Below are positions 6,839 to 13,085 of a stretch of DNA of 13,085 nt, piece after piece. The DNA is from Planctomycetota bacterium (lineage in GTDB: Bacteria; Planctomycetota; UBA1135; UBA2386), in the NCBI GenBank assembly GCA_020425885.1, contig JAGQRA010000701.1, positions 1 through 13,085 of the forward strand, given 5' to 3'. Both the position numbers and the translations under genes were made by a program. The notes beneath the pieces are model-generated. The model searched no databases, was not told where the DNA came from, and worked only from the letters and a program-made list of their open reading frames with translations. Each line of letters begins with the position of its first letter. Within the stretch, counting starts at the first letter, position 1.

Positions 6839-7609
6839 TCAGCGGCTGAAGTTCTCGTAGCCGCGGCCCTCGACCCAGCGCAGCTGCTGCACCACCTTGC
6901 CGGCGCCGTTGGTGACGACGATCTCGTTCTGGAAGTCGGCGCCGTCGGCCTCGCGCCACGTCGCCTCGGTACCGCTGGCGTCGCGGAACCGGGATTGCTC
7001 GTGGCGGCCGTCGCCATCGCCATCGAGGGCGGTCATGACGGTGCCCGACGGACTGTGCCACTCGATGCGTTCGTAGCTGTGGTCGCCATTGCGGTCGGAG
7101 TACAGCGCGTAATGCAGCGGATCCCGGCGCCAGGTCTCGCGCATGCCGTCCGGCGTGGCCGCGTAATCGAAGAACGGGTTCTGGCTGGTGGCGTCGATGA
7201 CGTCGCGCACCATCCAGCTGGCGATGCCGCCGAACAGGAGACCGAGCAGCACGAACGGCCAGTGCGGCATCGGGCCGCTGCGTGCCCCGACCGCCGCGGC
7301 ATCGGCGGCTTGGGCCGCTCTGGCACGGGTGTCGCTTTCGTTCGCGGCCGCCATCGCCTGGGCCTCGAGCTCGGCCTCGTCGACGCCCTCGGCCGCCGCC
7401 GTCAGCAGCTCCTGTGCTAGCTCGAGGTCCTGGCGGCGGACCTTGATCGCGGTGCCAGTCGCGTTCAGCAGTCGCTGGCTGATCGCGAACTCGTCGACCA
7501 GCGTGGCGCCGTCGATATGGGCCGGGATGCCCTCGGCCTGCAGCAGCGCGACGAACATCTTGGCCTGGATCGGAGTGTTGGCGACGCGAACGGTGACGAG
7601 GTCGGTCAT
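6839..7609 (-). CDS. DUF2007 protein with one TM segment and Asp-rich repeats
   Basis: This 256-residue protein has three parts. Residues about 4-75 match the DUF2007 ('putative signal-transducing protein') pattern: 'LVTVRVANTPIQAKMFVALL', then 'GIPAHIDG', then 'AIKVRRQDLELAQELL'. Residues 76-110 are an Ala/Glu-rich, probably helical linker. Residues about 116-135 are a single membrane helix ('HWPFVLLGLLFGGIASWMV'). The C-terminal part, about 170-256, holds three related units of roughly 25 residues with Asp-rich turns like calcium-binding loops: 'SDRNGDHSYERIEW' (171-184), 'DGDGDGRHEQSRF' (196-208) and a degenerate 'ADGADFQNEIVV' (221-232). The start ATG overlaps the stop of the upstream 12-TM gene by 4 nt (ATGA), making this the last gene of the hemerythrin operon. 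Topology with DUF2007 inside and the repeats outside is inferred. Its role is unknown. Confidence 0.87.
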   Translation of the reverse strand: MTDLVTVRVANTPIQAKMFVALLQAEGIPAHIDGATLVDEFAISQRLLNATGTAIKVRRQDLELAQELLTAAAEGVDEAELEAQAMAAANESDTRARAAQAADAAAVGARSGPMPHWPFVLLGLLFGGIASWMVRDVIDATSQNPFFDYAATPDGMRETWRRDPLHYALYSDRNGDHSYERIEWHSPSGTVMTALDGDGDGRHEQSRFRDASGTEATWREADGADFQNEIVVTNGAGKVVQQLRWVEGRGYENFSR

Positions 7610-8955
7610 GTTGTGATCTGGCTTGTGGCCTTGGCGGTGTCGAGGATGCGGTCGATGGCGCGGGCCGCCCGGCGATAGCGGCTCGCGGCGCGCAGCAGGA
7701 TGCTAGCGCAGAGGGCACCGTCGGCGATCAGCAGGGCGCCGGCGACGGCCGTCAGCGGTGGGTGGAGCACGGTGGCCGCGATCGCGGCGGCGGTGACGAG
7801 ATGCAGGACGACCTGGGCTCGGGCGCTGGCGAGGCCAAGGAACTCGGCCATCGGCGGCAGTTCCCTGGTCGCCGCGAGCACCGGCAGCGCCCGCCGCTGA
7901 AGGTGCAGGAAGGCGAGGAACGGCACGATCTTGGTCAGCATGCCGAGCACGATGGTGCCGAGGCCGCCGAGCGCGAACAGCACCGCGAGCAAGAGATCGA
8001 AGGACCCGATCCGGCTCGACGGCCGCACCGTCGCCGGCAGCACGGCGTCGGCGAGCGCGAGCAGCAGGGCGATGCCGAGGATGACGAGGCCGCACTGCCA
8101 GGCCAGCACGGTCGCGTCGGGTCGCCGCCGCCGGCGTCGATGCAGCAGGGACAGGGTCACGGCGACGTGCGCGAGGCCAAAGCCGGCGATCGCCACCGTG
8201 CCGAAGATCGGCGCCGGCGCGGGCAGCGCCAGCAACACGAGTCCGAGCACCACCGCCGGCACGGTCCAACGCGTCGCCACGTTCGGGAACGGCGGCGTGA
8301 CATGGAACATCGGCACGACCTGGTAGCCGACGCCGATCACGAGCAGCATGCCCCAGCCGAGTCCGCCGCAGGCCGCGTGCAGGTCGGTCCAGGCCCGGAA
8401 CGCGATGCCGAGCCCGGGCCACGCGATCGCCGAAGCCATCAGCACGCCGAGTCCAATCGTCACCACGAAGGCGAGGCCGGCGAATCGCACCGGTCGCAAC
8501 GCCGTGGCATGACGGCGCAGCAGGCAGACGGCGACGGTCGGTACGAACACGACGAGGGCACAGCCGAGCAACACCAGCGCGAACTGCATCCGGCCCGGCG
8601 ACATCGCCCACAGCCCGGCCGACAACAACAGGGTGCCGCCGCTGAGTCCGAGATGGGTGATCGTGGCGACGAGGCCGGGACGCGGCACGGGCCGGCCGCC
8701 GAGGACCGGCACGACCTGGAACAGCGCGCCGAACATGATCATCGTGAAGAAGCCGAGCGTCAGCAGGTGCGTCGACGCCAGCATCCCGGGCGACCAGCGC
8801 GCGACGAACACGAGTTCGCCCTGCCACAGCCACAGCGTTCCGACCAGCACGAGGAAGACCGTCGCGGTGACGAAGAAGCGCAGCGGCACGTGCAGCGGCG
8901 GCAGGCTGTCATCGCGCAGGTTGGCGATGCCCTGGGCTGCTGTCGGCGCGCTCAT
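7606..8955 (-). CDS. 12-TM heme-copper-oxidase-subunit-I / NnrS-like membrane protein
   Basis: This is a 449-residue polytopic membrane protein with about 12 hydrophobic segments between residues 25 and 423. It belongs, by its motifs, to the group of subunit-I-like proteins of the heme-copper oxidase/NnrS type found in denitrification and NO-stress loci. The opening 'PPLHVPLRFFVTATVFLVLV' leads to 'RWSPGMLASTHLLTLGFFTM' with His63, 'FGALFQVVPVLGG', 'DLHAACGGLGWGMLLVIGVG' with His193, 'YQVVPMFHVTPPF' with His218, and 'LGMLTKIVPFLAFLHLQRR' with His351. These histidines are candidate heme or metal ligands. The full set of a proton-pumping oxidase, including the usual double His, is not apparent, so oxygen reduction is not implied. 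It overlaps DUF2249 upstream and DUF2007 downstream by 4 nt each. The assignment to a named family is from memory of motif style and is less sure than the membrane topology. Confidence 0.85.
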   Translation of the reverse strand: MSAPTAAQGIANLRDDSLPPLHVPLRFFVTATVFLVLVGTLWLWQGELVFVARWSPGMLASTHLLTLGFFTMIMFGALFQVVPVLGGRPVPRPGLVATITHLGLSGGTLLLSAGLWAMSPGRMQFALVLLGCALVVFVPTVAVCLLRRHATALRPVRFAGLAFVVTIGLGVLMASAIAWPGLGIAFRAWTDLHAACGGLGWGMLLVIGVGYQVVPMFHVTPPFPNVATRWTVPAVVLGLVLLALPAPAPIFGTVAIAGFGLAHVAVTLSLLHRRRRRRPDATVLAWQCGLVILGIALLLALADAVLPATVRPSSRIGSFDLLLAVLFALGGLGTIVLGMLTKIVPFLAFLHLQRRALPVLAATRELPPMAEFLGLASARAQVVLHLVTAAAIAATVLHPPLTAVAGALLIADGALCASILLRAASRYRRAARAIDRILDTAKATSQITT

Positions 8956-9194
8956 CCGATCTCCGGTGTGGGCCCGGCGCGGCGCCAGATCAAGACCTCG
9001 AACGCCGTCGCGCGCCCCTTCCTGGTGCGATGCGCGAAGCCGAGCCCGGGCAGCATGGCATACAGCGGGAACGGTTCGCGACGATGGGCGAGCACGACGT
9101 ATTCGTCCTCGGCCAGCGCCTGCAGGGCCTCGAGTACCACCGTCATCGGCTGCGGCGGCTCGAGTTCGCTGACGTCGATGCGGCGTTCGCGCAC
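8952..9194 (-). CDS. DUF2249-domain protein
   Basis: This 80-residue cytoplasmic protein matches DUF2249, a SirA/TusA-like two-layer fold that often sits next to hemerythrins and denitrification genes. The pattern is clear: 'IDVSELEPPQPMTVVLEAL' (6-24), 'EDEYVVLAHRREPFPLYAML' (29-48), and a last strand 'AFEVLIWRR'. It lacks the Cys seen in TusA sulfur carriers. GTG 9194 is the chosen start, 7 nt after the hemerythrin stop. No ATG gives the full domain. Its TGA overlaps the ATG of the 12-TM gene by 4 nt. Its biochemical role is not established; the context suggests a shared NO or redox function with its neighbours. Confidence 0.87.
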   Translation of the reverse strand: MRERRIDVSELEPPQPMTVVLEALQALAEDEYVVLAHRREPFPLYAMLPGLGFAHRTRKGRATAFEVLIWRRAGPTPEIG

Positions 9195-9201
9195 GGCGCG
9201 A

Positions 9202-9648
9202 TCAGCTCGCGTTCGGCACGCGGGCCTCGATGCGTTCGAGCAGCGCGGCCTGATCGGCGACGACCTCGTCGCACATCGGGTAGAGGATCTGTTCTTCCTT
9301 CATATTGTGCTGCTGGATCAACAGCATCAGCGACTCCGACAGGTCGAGGAAGCGGCGGCCGTCCTCGGCGCGCACGGCCGCGTCGAGCTGGTCGAGCAGG
9401 CCGCGCATCTGGTCGTGCTCCATGCGCATCATCGCCGTCGGACCCTGGGTGTTGCCGGTGGCCTGTTCGAAGGCCGGGAACAGCAGCTCCTCTTCCCGCT
9501 CGAAGTGGCAGCGCATCATCGCCTCGAACCGCGACCAGGCGGTGCTCGCCTGCGGCCATTGCTTGGCCTGGGCATCGGTTTCGACGGTGGCGAGCAACTC
9601 GTCGCAGGAACGGTGATCGCTGGTGAAGAACGGGCTGAGGATGGGCAT
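9202..9648 (-). CDS. Hemerythrin-domain (HHE) protein
   Basis: This is a 148-residue four-helix-bundle hemerythrin-like protein with a di-iron site that could bind O2 or NO. The ligand pattern is complete: His12 in 'SDHRSCDELL', His48 and Glu52 in 'RCHFEREEELLFPAFE', His78 in 'RMEHDQMRGLLDQLD', and His114 and Glu118 in 'QQHNMKEEQILYPMCD'. The length is that of single-domain bacterial hemerythrins, with no regulatory domain or signal peptide. It is the first gene of the minus-strand operon with DUF2249, the 12-TM protein and DUF2007. The start ATG 9648 is the only plausible one and has no clear Shine-Dalgarno. A weak promoter-like pair (CTGACT, 16 nt, TAGAAC) lies within 60 nt upstream. No FNR/DNR box of the TTGAT-N4-ATCAA type was seen. 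Confidence 0.92.
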   Translation of the reverse strand: MPILSPFFTSDHRSCDELLATVETDAQAKQWPQASTAWSRFEAMMRCHFEREEELLFPAFEQATGNTQGPTAMMRMEHDQMRGLLDQLDAAVRAEDGRRFLDLSESLMLLIQQHNMKEEQILYPMCDEVVADQAALLERIEARVPNAS

Positions 9649-9833
9649 CGGCTGGTCGTGCGGCGGCTCGGTGGAGGTGACGTTCTACCCGTTGTTCGCC
9701 GCCAGTCAGCATCGCTCTCGGCTCTGCACACACACTCTTCGCCCTGTTCGGTCGCACCAGCTTCCGGGTCGGCCACGGCCGGCTGGCCGATTCCACCTGG
9801 CGCTCTCGGTGCCGACGTTGCGCATCATCCGGA

Positions 9834-9863
9834 TTGACAGTTCCCGAGCGAGTCGATTCGAAT
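9834..9863 (+). promoter_or_regulatory. Sigma-70-like promoter for the secreted beta-helix gene
   Basis: TTGACA (9834-9839) matches the -35 consensus exactly. It is followed by an 18-nt spacer and TCGAAT (9858-9863), which matches four of six -10 positions. The implied transcript starts near 9870, about 37 nt before ATG 9907. The rest of the 9649-9906 gap, shared with the divergent hemerythrin operon, shows no other gene. Confidence 0.45.
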
Positions 9864-9906
9864 GTCCGCTGCCCGTTCCACTGGCCGAATGCCCGGTGAG
9901 GCCCCC

Positions 9907-11046
9907 ATGAAGATGCGCTGCATGACCGCCAGTGCCTGCCTGCTGCCGATGGCCCTCGGCCAGACCTACATCGTCGACAGCCAGAACGGGCCCGGCACCC
10001 AGTTCGCGACCATCGAGCAGGCCGTGGCGACGGTGGCCGATGGCGCCACGTTGGTCGTCCGTGCCGGCACCTATGGCCGCTTTGGCACCAGCAAGGGGTT
10101 GGCGATTCTCGGCGAGGCCGGGGCGCGCCTCGATCTGACCGGACAGCTGCCCGTCCTCATCAGCAACCTGCCTGCGCACCGCCGGTTCGCGATGCGCGGC
10201 ATCGAACTGGTGTGCACGACGAACCAGTGGATGTTCTCGGTGGCCAACAACCAGGGCGGTGTGATCCTCGACTTCCCGCCGGCTGCCCCGGTGACCGGCG
10301 AGTTCCGGATCGCGGCGAGCGAGCGCGTGCAGATCCGCGGCCTGGCCATCGACAATGCCCACTTCGCGGCGGTCGACGTGCAGCACAGCGCGGTGTCGCT
10401 GGTCGACTGCGACCTGCGCAGCGGGACGCACCTGGCGATCCGGCAGCAGTACGGCTGGCTGCAGCTCACGGCTTGTCTGCTGCACGGCAGCGGCGGCATC
10501 TACCCGCTCTGGAACTCGGCGAACGTCATCGGCGTGACCGGCGGCGGCCGCATCGAGCTGCGCGGGTGCACCCTCGTCGGTCCTGCAGGCGGCAGTGCGT
10601 TCGCCTACGGGGTCAGCGGAGAAGGCAGCGCATACCTCGACAACAACACGGTGCTGACCGACATCTACCAGCTCAGCGGACTCGCGGTCGGCAACCTACA
10701 GCTGCTCAACGCTCACTGGTCCGACATGGCGAAGTGCACCGCATCGACCGGTCCCGCTGGCACCACGGCGACGGCGAGCGCGCAGGGGCCGGCGGCCAGC
10801 GTCATGATCCTGTTCGCGGGCTTCCCGGCTCGCCCGTCCTGGCCGACCGCCGTCGCCTATCCGCTGTGGCTCGACCCCGGCACCACGCTGACGATCGGCG
10901 TCGGCATCGGCACCGTCACCGGCGGCTATGTGGTGCCCGCCGCGCCCTGGGTGTCGGGGCTCGGGGTCGGCTGGCAGGCCTTGGCGTACGATACGACCAC
11001 CGGCCTGCAGCTGAGCAACGCCGCGGCCTACGTCCACGGGCCATAG
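9907..11046 (+). CDS. Secreted right-handed beta-helix (pectate-lyase-like) protein
   Basis: This 379-residue exported protein has a short signal peptide at 1-18 (cleavage near ALG|QT). Residues about 22-75 carry the usual entry of parallel beta-helix proteins: 'YIVDSQNGPGTQFATIEQAV', 'VADGATLVVRAGTY' and 'SKGLAILGEAGARL'. Short repeated strands follow to about 270, such as 'VSLVDCDLRSGTHL', 'LQLTACLLHGSGG', 'IELRGCTLVGPAGG' and 'AYLDNNTVLT', typical of coils of the solenoid. No pectate-lyase catalytic residues can be assigned. Residues about 295-379 form a separate C-terminal module ('YPLWLDPGTTLTI', 'WQALAYDTTTGLQLSNA') of a kind frequent at the ends of planctomycete secreted proteins. Start ATG 9907 is supported by GGTGAG at 9895-9900, 6 nt upstream. 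The gene is convergent with a short secreted gene whose frame runs into its 3' end. The role is probably adhesion or carbohydrate binding, by inference. Confidence 0.82.
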   Translation: MKMRCMTASACLLPMALGQTYIVDSQNGPGTQFATIEQAVATVADGATLVVRAGTYGRFGTSKGLAILGEAGARLDLTGQLPVLISNLPAHRRFAMRGIELVCTTNQWMFSVANNQGGVILDFPPAAPVTGEFRIAASERVQIRGLAIDNAHFAAVDVQHSAVSLVDCDLRSGTHLAIRQQYGWLQLTACLLHGSGGIYPLWNSANVIGVTGGGRIELRGCTLVGPAGGSAFAYGVSGEGSAYLDNNTVLTDIYQLSGLAVGNLQLLNAHWSDMAKCTASTGPAGTTATASAQGPAASVMILFAGFPARPSWPTAVAYPLWLDPGTTLTIGVGIGTVTGGYVVPAAPWVSGLGVGWQALAYDTTTGLQLSNAAAYVHGP

Positions 11047-11245
11047 GCGCATCGCCATCACAGCGGATCTGCACCGGGAAGGTGCCGGCGAAGTGCACCG
11101 TGACTCCGGGCGGGATGTCGATGTACGAGAACGCGAAGAGCCCCTGGGTCGCCGTCGTGTCGAGCCAGAGATGACTGGTCGGCGCAAGCGGTGGGTTCTG
11201 CGCACTGACGACGGTTGCGAGAACCACGAATGAGAACCGATGCAT
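10916..11245 (-). CDS. Short secreted protein, probably a 3'-truncated gene remnant
   Basis: The start is genuine-looking: GGAGG at 11253-11257 lies 7 nt before ATG 11245. The product opens with a signal peptide (MHRFSFVVLATVVSA|QN). The next 50 residues are ordered, secreted-protein-like sequence ('SHLWLDTTATQGLFAFSYID', 'IPPGVTVHFAGTFPVQIRCD'). From residue 67 on, the frame lies antisense to the beta-helix gene and turns into Arg/Pro/Ala-rich sequence ('RGRRPRRCSAAGRWSYR') until a stop at 10916. The change falls at the stop codon of the neighbour (11044-11046). The likely reading is a longer secreted protein whose 3' part was lost. A real 109-residue protein with overlapping 3' ends is the alternative. 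Confidence 0.55.
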   Translation of the reverse strand: MHRFSFVVLATVVSAQNPPLAPTSHLWLDTTATQGLFAFSYIDIPPGVTVHFAGTFPVQIRCDGDAPMARGRRPRRCSAAGRWSYRTPRPASRPRAPTPRARRAPHSRR

Positions 11246-11252
11246 GGACGTT

Positions 11253-11257
11253 CCTCC
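11253..11257 (-). promoter_or_regulatory. Ribosome binding site GGAGG for the short secreted protein
   Basis: GGAGG on the minus strand, 7 nt before ATG 11245, is the strongest Shine-Dalgarno match I noticed in the window. It decides for ATG 11245 over an in-frame ATG at 11329, and shows that the truncated gene kept its 5' signals. Confidence 0.65.
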
Positions 11258-11346
11258 GTTCGCGCAAGGATACGCGCGGCAACGGTTCGCGCAAAGGTCG
11301 CGACGCGACACGGTGCCGGCATCACCCACGCATCACCTTCGCGACG

Positions 11347-13044
11347 CTACTGCGTGCCGACCCGCAGATCGACGCCATTGCTGGTCAGCACGCCGAGCGC
11401 ATTGACGCCGGCGGCCAGCACTGCCGCCTGCATGTAGACGTGGGTTCCCGACAGGCCGGGATCGTTCGGCACCATGAAGTTGAAGCTGCCGCCGCCGCTC
11501 ACGGGCACGAACGCGGTCGATACCTCGAGCGACACGTATTGGGAGCACCCCGCCATACCGAGGCTCGCGAGCGGCAGACCCGGGTCGAAGTAGCTCGTGC
11601 CGCCGACGAACGCGCCGAGCGGGCTGCCTGCAGGTATGCCGGCTACGAGCAGCGGCACGGCCGTGTTGACGATCGGACGCGCGGCGGCATTGATCCCGAG
11701 CGGCACGGCATCGGGTTGGGTGACGATCGGCAGGCTTGCGCTGAGGTCGTCGCTGCGCGGATCGAGCGCGCCACCGCCCGGACTCCACCCGGTCAGCGTC
11801 ACGTGGCTGCCGATCGCGCACTGCTGGAAGCGGTACTGGACGCTGCCCGTGGCGAAGAACGCGATCTGGAACGTGTTGGAGCTGGAGGTGCCGGCCTCGG
11901 GCACGTTGACGAAGGTCACATAGGCGGCCGAGTTGGCGGGATCCTGTTCGAAGTACACGGTGCCGCCGGCCGCCGGATTCAGGTCCGCCCATAGCGGACA
12001 CCAGCGTGCGCCCTGGGACAGCAGCTGCGCCGCGCTGCCGTTGCAGCAGCCGGTGTCGGTACTGGGCTGCGCCCAGGCGAAGCCGTTGCTGCTGACGTGG
12101 ACCGCGGCGGTGGAACCGCCTGGATAGGGCAAGGTGAACCCGAGCGATTGGGCGGCCGACACCGCGTCGTTGCCGAGCGGAAGGACCGTTGCGGCCGCGG
12201 TCGGCGCGTTCCAGTTCGGCGCGCTCGGCAGAACGACGTAGCCGGCGCCGGCGGCGACCAGCTCGATCGCCTGGTTCGAGAGGTCGAACGAGTTGGCCGG
12301 GAAGACCTCGTAGAACGATGCGAACTGCTCGTAGCAGCCGTCACCGTACGGAGTGCTCAGCGCGACATTGGGGCCAACCGGCTGGTAGGTGACTTCGACC
12401 ACGATGCCGTGATCGAGCCAGACGCCGTTCGCAAGAGGGTAGTTCGTGCTGCCCCAGACGCGGCTCGCCATCGACCCGGTGGTCTGCACGTCCATCGCCG
12501 GCAGGGTGCCGCCCTGGAAGTTGGCGCCGCCCGGATAGTCGACATCGATGAGCAGGTCGCCCAGACCCGGGTCGTAGGAGAACGGTGTGGTCAGCGGCAC
12601 GTCGACCGTGAAGGGGCCCGGCACACCCGTGCCATTGCCGGTCGCTGCGGCGTGCGTGACCGGACCCGAGTAGCACAGGGTGTAGTCCGGTCCGTGGTTC
12701 GATGCGAAGTTCGTCGTCACGGCCGAGTAGTCGACCGCCGCGGTCGACAGCGCCACGGTCGCCTGCGCGAAGGTGCCGCCGGTATGGCTCGAGGTGGTGT
12801 CGTTCATGCGCCAGCGCAGCCGCGTGATCAGCACGGGAAACGTCACGCTCTGGGTCGTGAAGTTCGCGGCGTCGTAGGCCCCGAGGTGACGGAGACCGCC
12901 GTAGTTGGCCGCGGTCCAACCCCACGGGAACGCGTTCGACGCGTTGCCGGCGGTCGTCGCGGCGTTGGCCGGCAGCACGAGAGTCGACTGGGCTGCGGCA
13001 GCCGCGGCCAGTGATGAGAGCGCGAGCGGAAGCAGTCTTGGCAT
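11347..13044 (-). CDS. Large secreted planctomycete-type protein of unknown function
   Basis: This 565-residue exported protein has a signal peptide at about 1-18 (LSSLAAAAAAQ) and no transmembrane segment after it. The body is Ala/Thr/Ser/Gly-rich with predicted beta structure. Residues about 20-230 form one region ('NAFPWGWTAANYGGLRHLGA', 'GDLLIDVDYPGGANFQGG'). The middle, about 235-420, carries 'HVSSNGFAWAQPS', 'ARWCPLWADLNPAAGGTVYF' and 'YVTFVNVPEAG', a pattern resembling nidogen-like extracellular domains. The C-terminal part, about 430-565, ends with 'VYMQAAVLAAGVNALG' and 'LTSNGVDLRVG', a module common at the ends of planctomycete secreted proteins. Several Cys residues ('YGDGCYEQF', 'TGCCNG', 'QQCAIGSHV') may form disulfides. 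GAGGA at 13050-13054 lies 5 nt before ATG 13044. It is a probable surface or matrix protein; no enzyme motif was seen. Confidence 0.85.
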   Translation of the reverse strand: MPRLLPLALSSLAAAAAAQSTLVLPANAATTAGNASNAFPWGWTAANYGGLRHLGAYDAANFTTQSVTFPVLITRLRWRMNDTTSSHTGGTFAQATVALSTAAVDYSAVTTNFASNHGPDYTLCYSGPVTHAAATGNGTGVPGPFTVDVPLTTPFSYDPGLGDLLIDVDYPGGANFQGGTLPAMDVQTTGSMASRVWGSTNYPLANGVWLDHGIVVEVTYQPVGPNVALSTPYGDGCYEQFASFYEVFPANSFDLSNQAIELVAAGAGYVVLPSAPNWNAPTAAATVLPLGNDAVSAAQSLGFTLPYPGGSTAAVHVSSNGFAWAQPSTDTGCCNGSAAQLLSQGARWCPLWADLNPAAGGTVYFEQDPANSAAYVTFVNVPEAGTSSSNTFQIAFFATGSVQYRFQQCAIGSHVTLTGWSPGGGALDPRSDDLSASLPIVTQPDAVPLGINAAARPIVNTAVPLLVAGIPAGSPLGAFVGGTSYFDPGLPLASLGMAGCSQYVSLEVSTAFVPVSGGGSFNFMVPNDPGLSGTHVYMQAAVLAAGVNALGVLTSNGVDLRVGTQ

Positions 13045-13085
13045 GGTGATCCTCGGTTCGGTGGGCGGGCGGTGGAGGGTCAGCA

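Noticed and set aside
7606..8955. A genuine terminal oxidase subunit I
   Set aside because: The length and scattered single histidines do not give the full ligand set of a heme-copper oxidase, and no subunit II or cytochrome c gene is adjacent.
9649..9833. FNR/DNR- or NsrR-type operator upstream of the hemerythrin operon
   Set aside because: I searched by eye for TTGAT-N4-ATCAA and similar inverted repeats and found none; only weak 4-of-6 promoter hexamers are present.
7762..9837. Plus-strand open frame of about 690 codons opposite the hemerythrin operon
   Set aside because: Its Arg/Gln/His/Glu-rich translation has no domain, and the opposite strand carries four recognisable genes with overlapping junctions.
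9706..10485. Minus-strand open frame across the beta-helix gene promoter
   Set aside because: It covers a promoter-like region and the start of a signal-peptide-bearing gene on the other strand, and shows no domain.

Overview
The window is GC-rich, tightly packed bacterial DNA. It most likely comes from a member of the Planctomycetota. This rests on the style of the secreted proteins at the right end (signal peptide, Ala/Gly/Thr/Ser-rich beta-structured body, C-terminal domain ending in motifs like 'LQLSNA' or 'LTSNGV') and on the modest use of Shine-Dalgarno sites. The assignment is inference from sequence style, not from a marker gene. No rRNA, tRNA, CRISPR array, insertion sequence or integrase was found.

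Layout, left to right. (1) 1-822, minus strand: two pseudopilin genes of a type II secretion system, the major pseudopilin gspG followed by a GspH-like minor pseudopilin that runs off the left edge. (2) 974-6122, plus strand, divergent from the pseudopilins: a three-gene unit joined by two 4-nt GTGA stop/start overlaps. It encodes a secreted S9-family prolyl oligopeptidase-type serine peptidase, a lipoprotein zinc peptidase of family M49 (dipeptidyl peptidase III), and a lipoprotein with a thioredoxin-like domain lacking the CxxC pair followed by TPR-like helices. Together they look like an envelope peptide-degradation cassette. (3) 6164-6721, minus: a stand-alone Uma2-family PD-(D/E)XK nuclease-like gene, with a near-perfect 24-nt palindrome upstream at 6791-6814. 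(4) 6839-9648, minus: a four-gene operon of hemerythrin, DUF2249, a 12-TM heme-copper-oxidase-subunit-I/NnrS-like membrane protein, and a DUF2007-TM-Asp-rich-repeat protein. Two of its three junctions are an ATGA overlap (7606-7609 and 8952-8955), and the gene content suggests a nitric oxide/oxygen response. (5) 9834-13044: a plus-strand secreted beta-helix protein with a recognisable promoter, a short minus-strand secreted protein that looks cut off where it meets the stop codon of the beta-helix gene, and a large minus-strand secreted protein.

The genes fit a picture of an envelope-active, protein-degrading organism. Secreted proteins and lipoproteins dominate, T2SS pseudopilins sit beside them, and a separate respiratory/NO-handling operon lies between the two secreted blocks. 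I do not see a clearly new defence or mobile system. The most interesting items are the DUF2007 fusion protein and its operon, the coupled S9/M49/thioredoxin-TPR cassette, the truncated secreted gene, and the unexplained palindrome.
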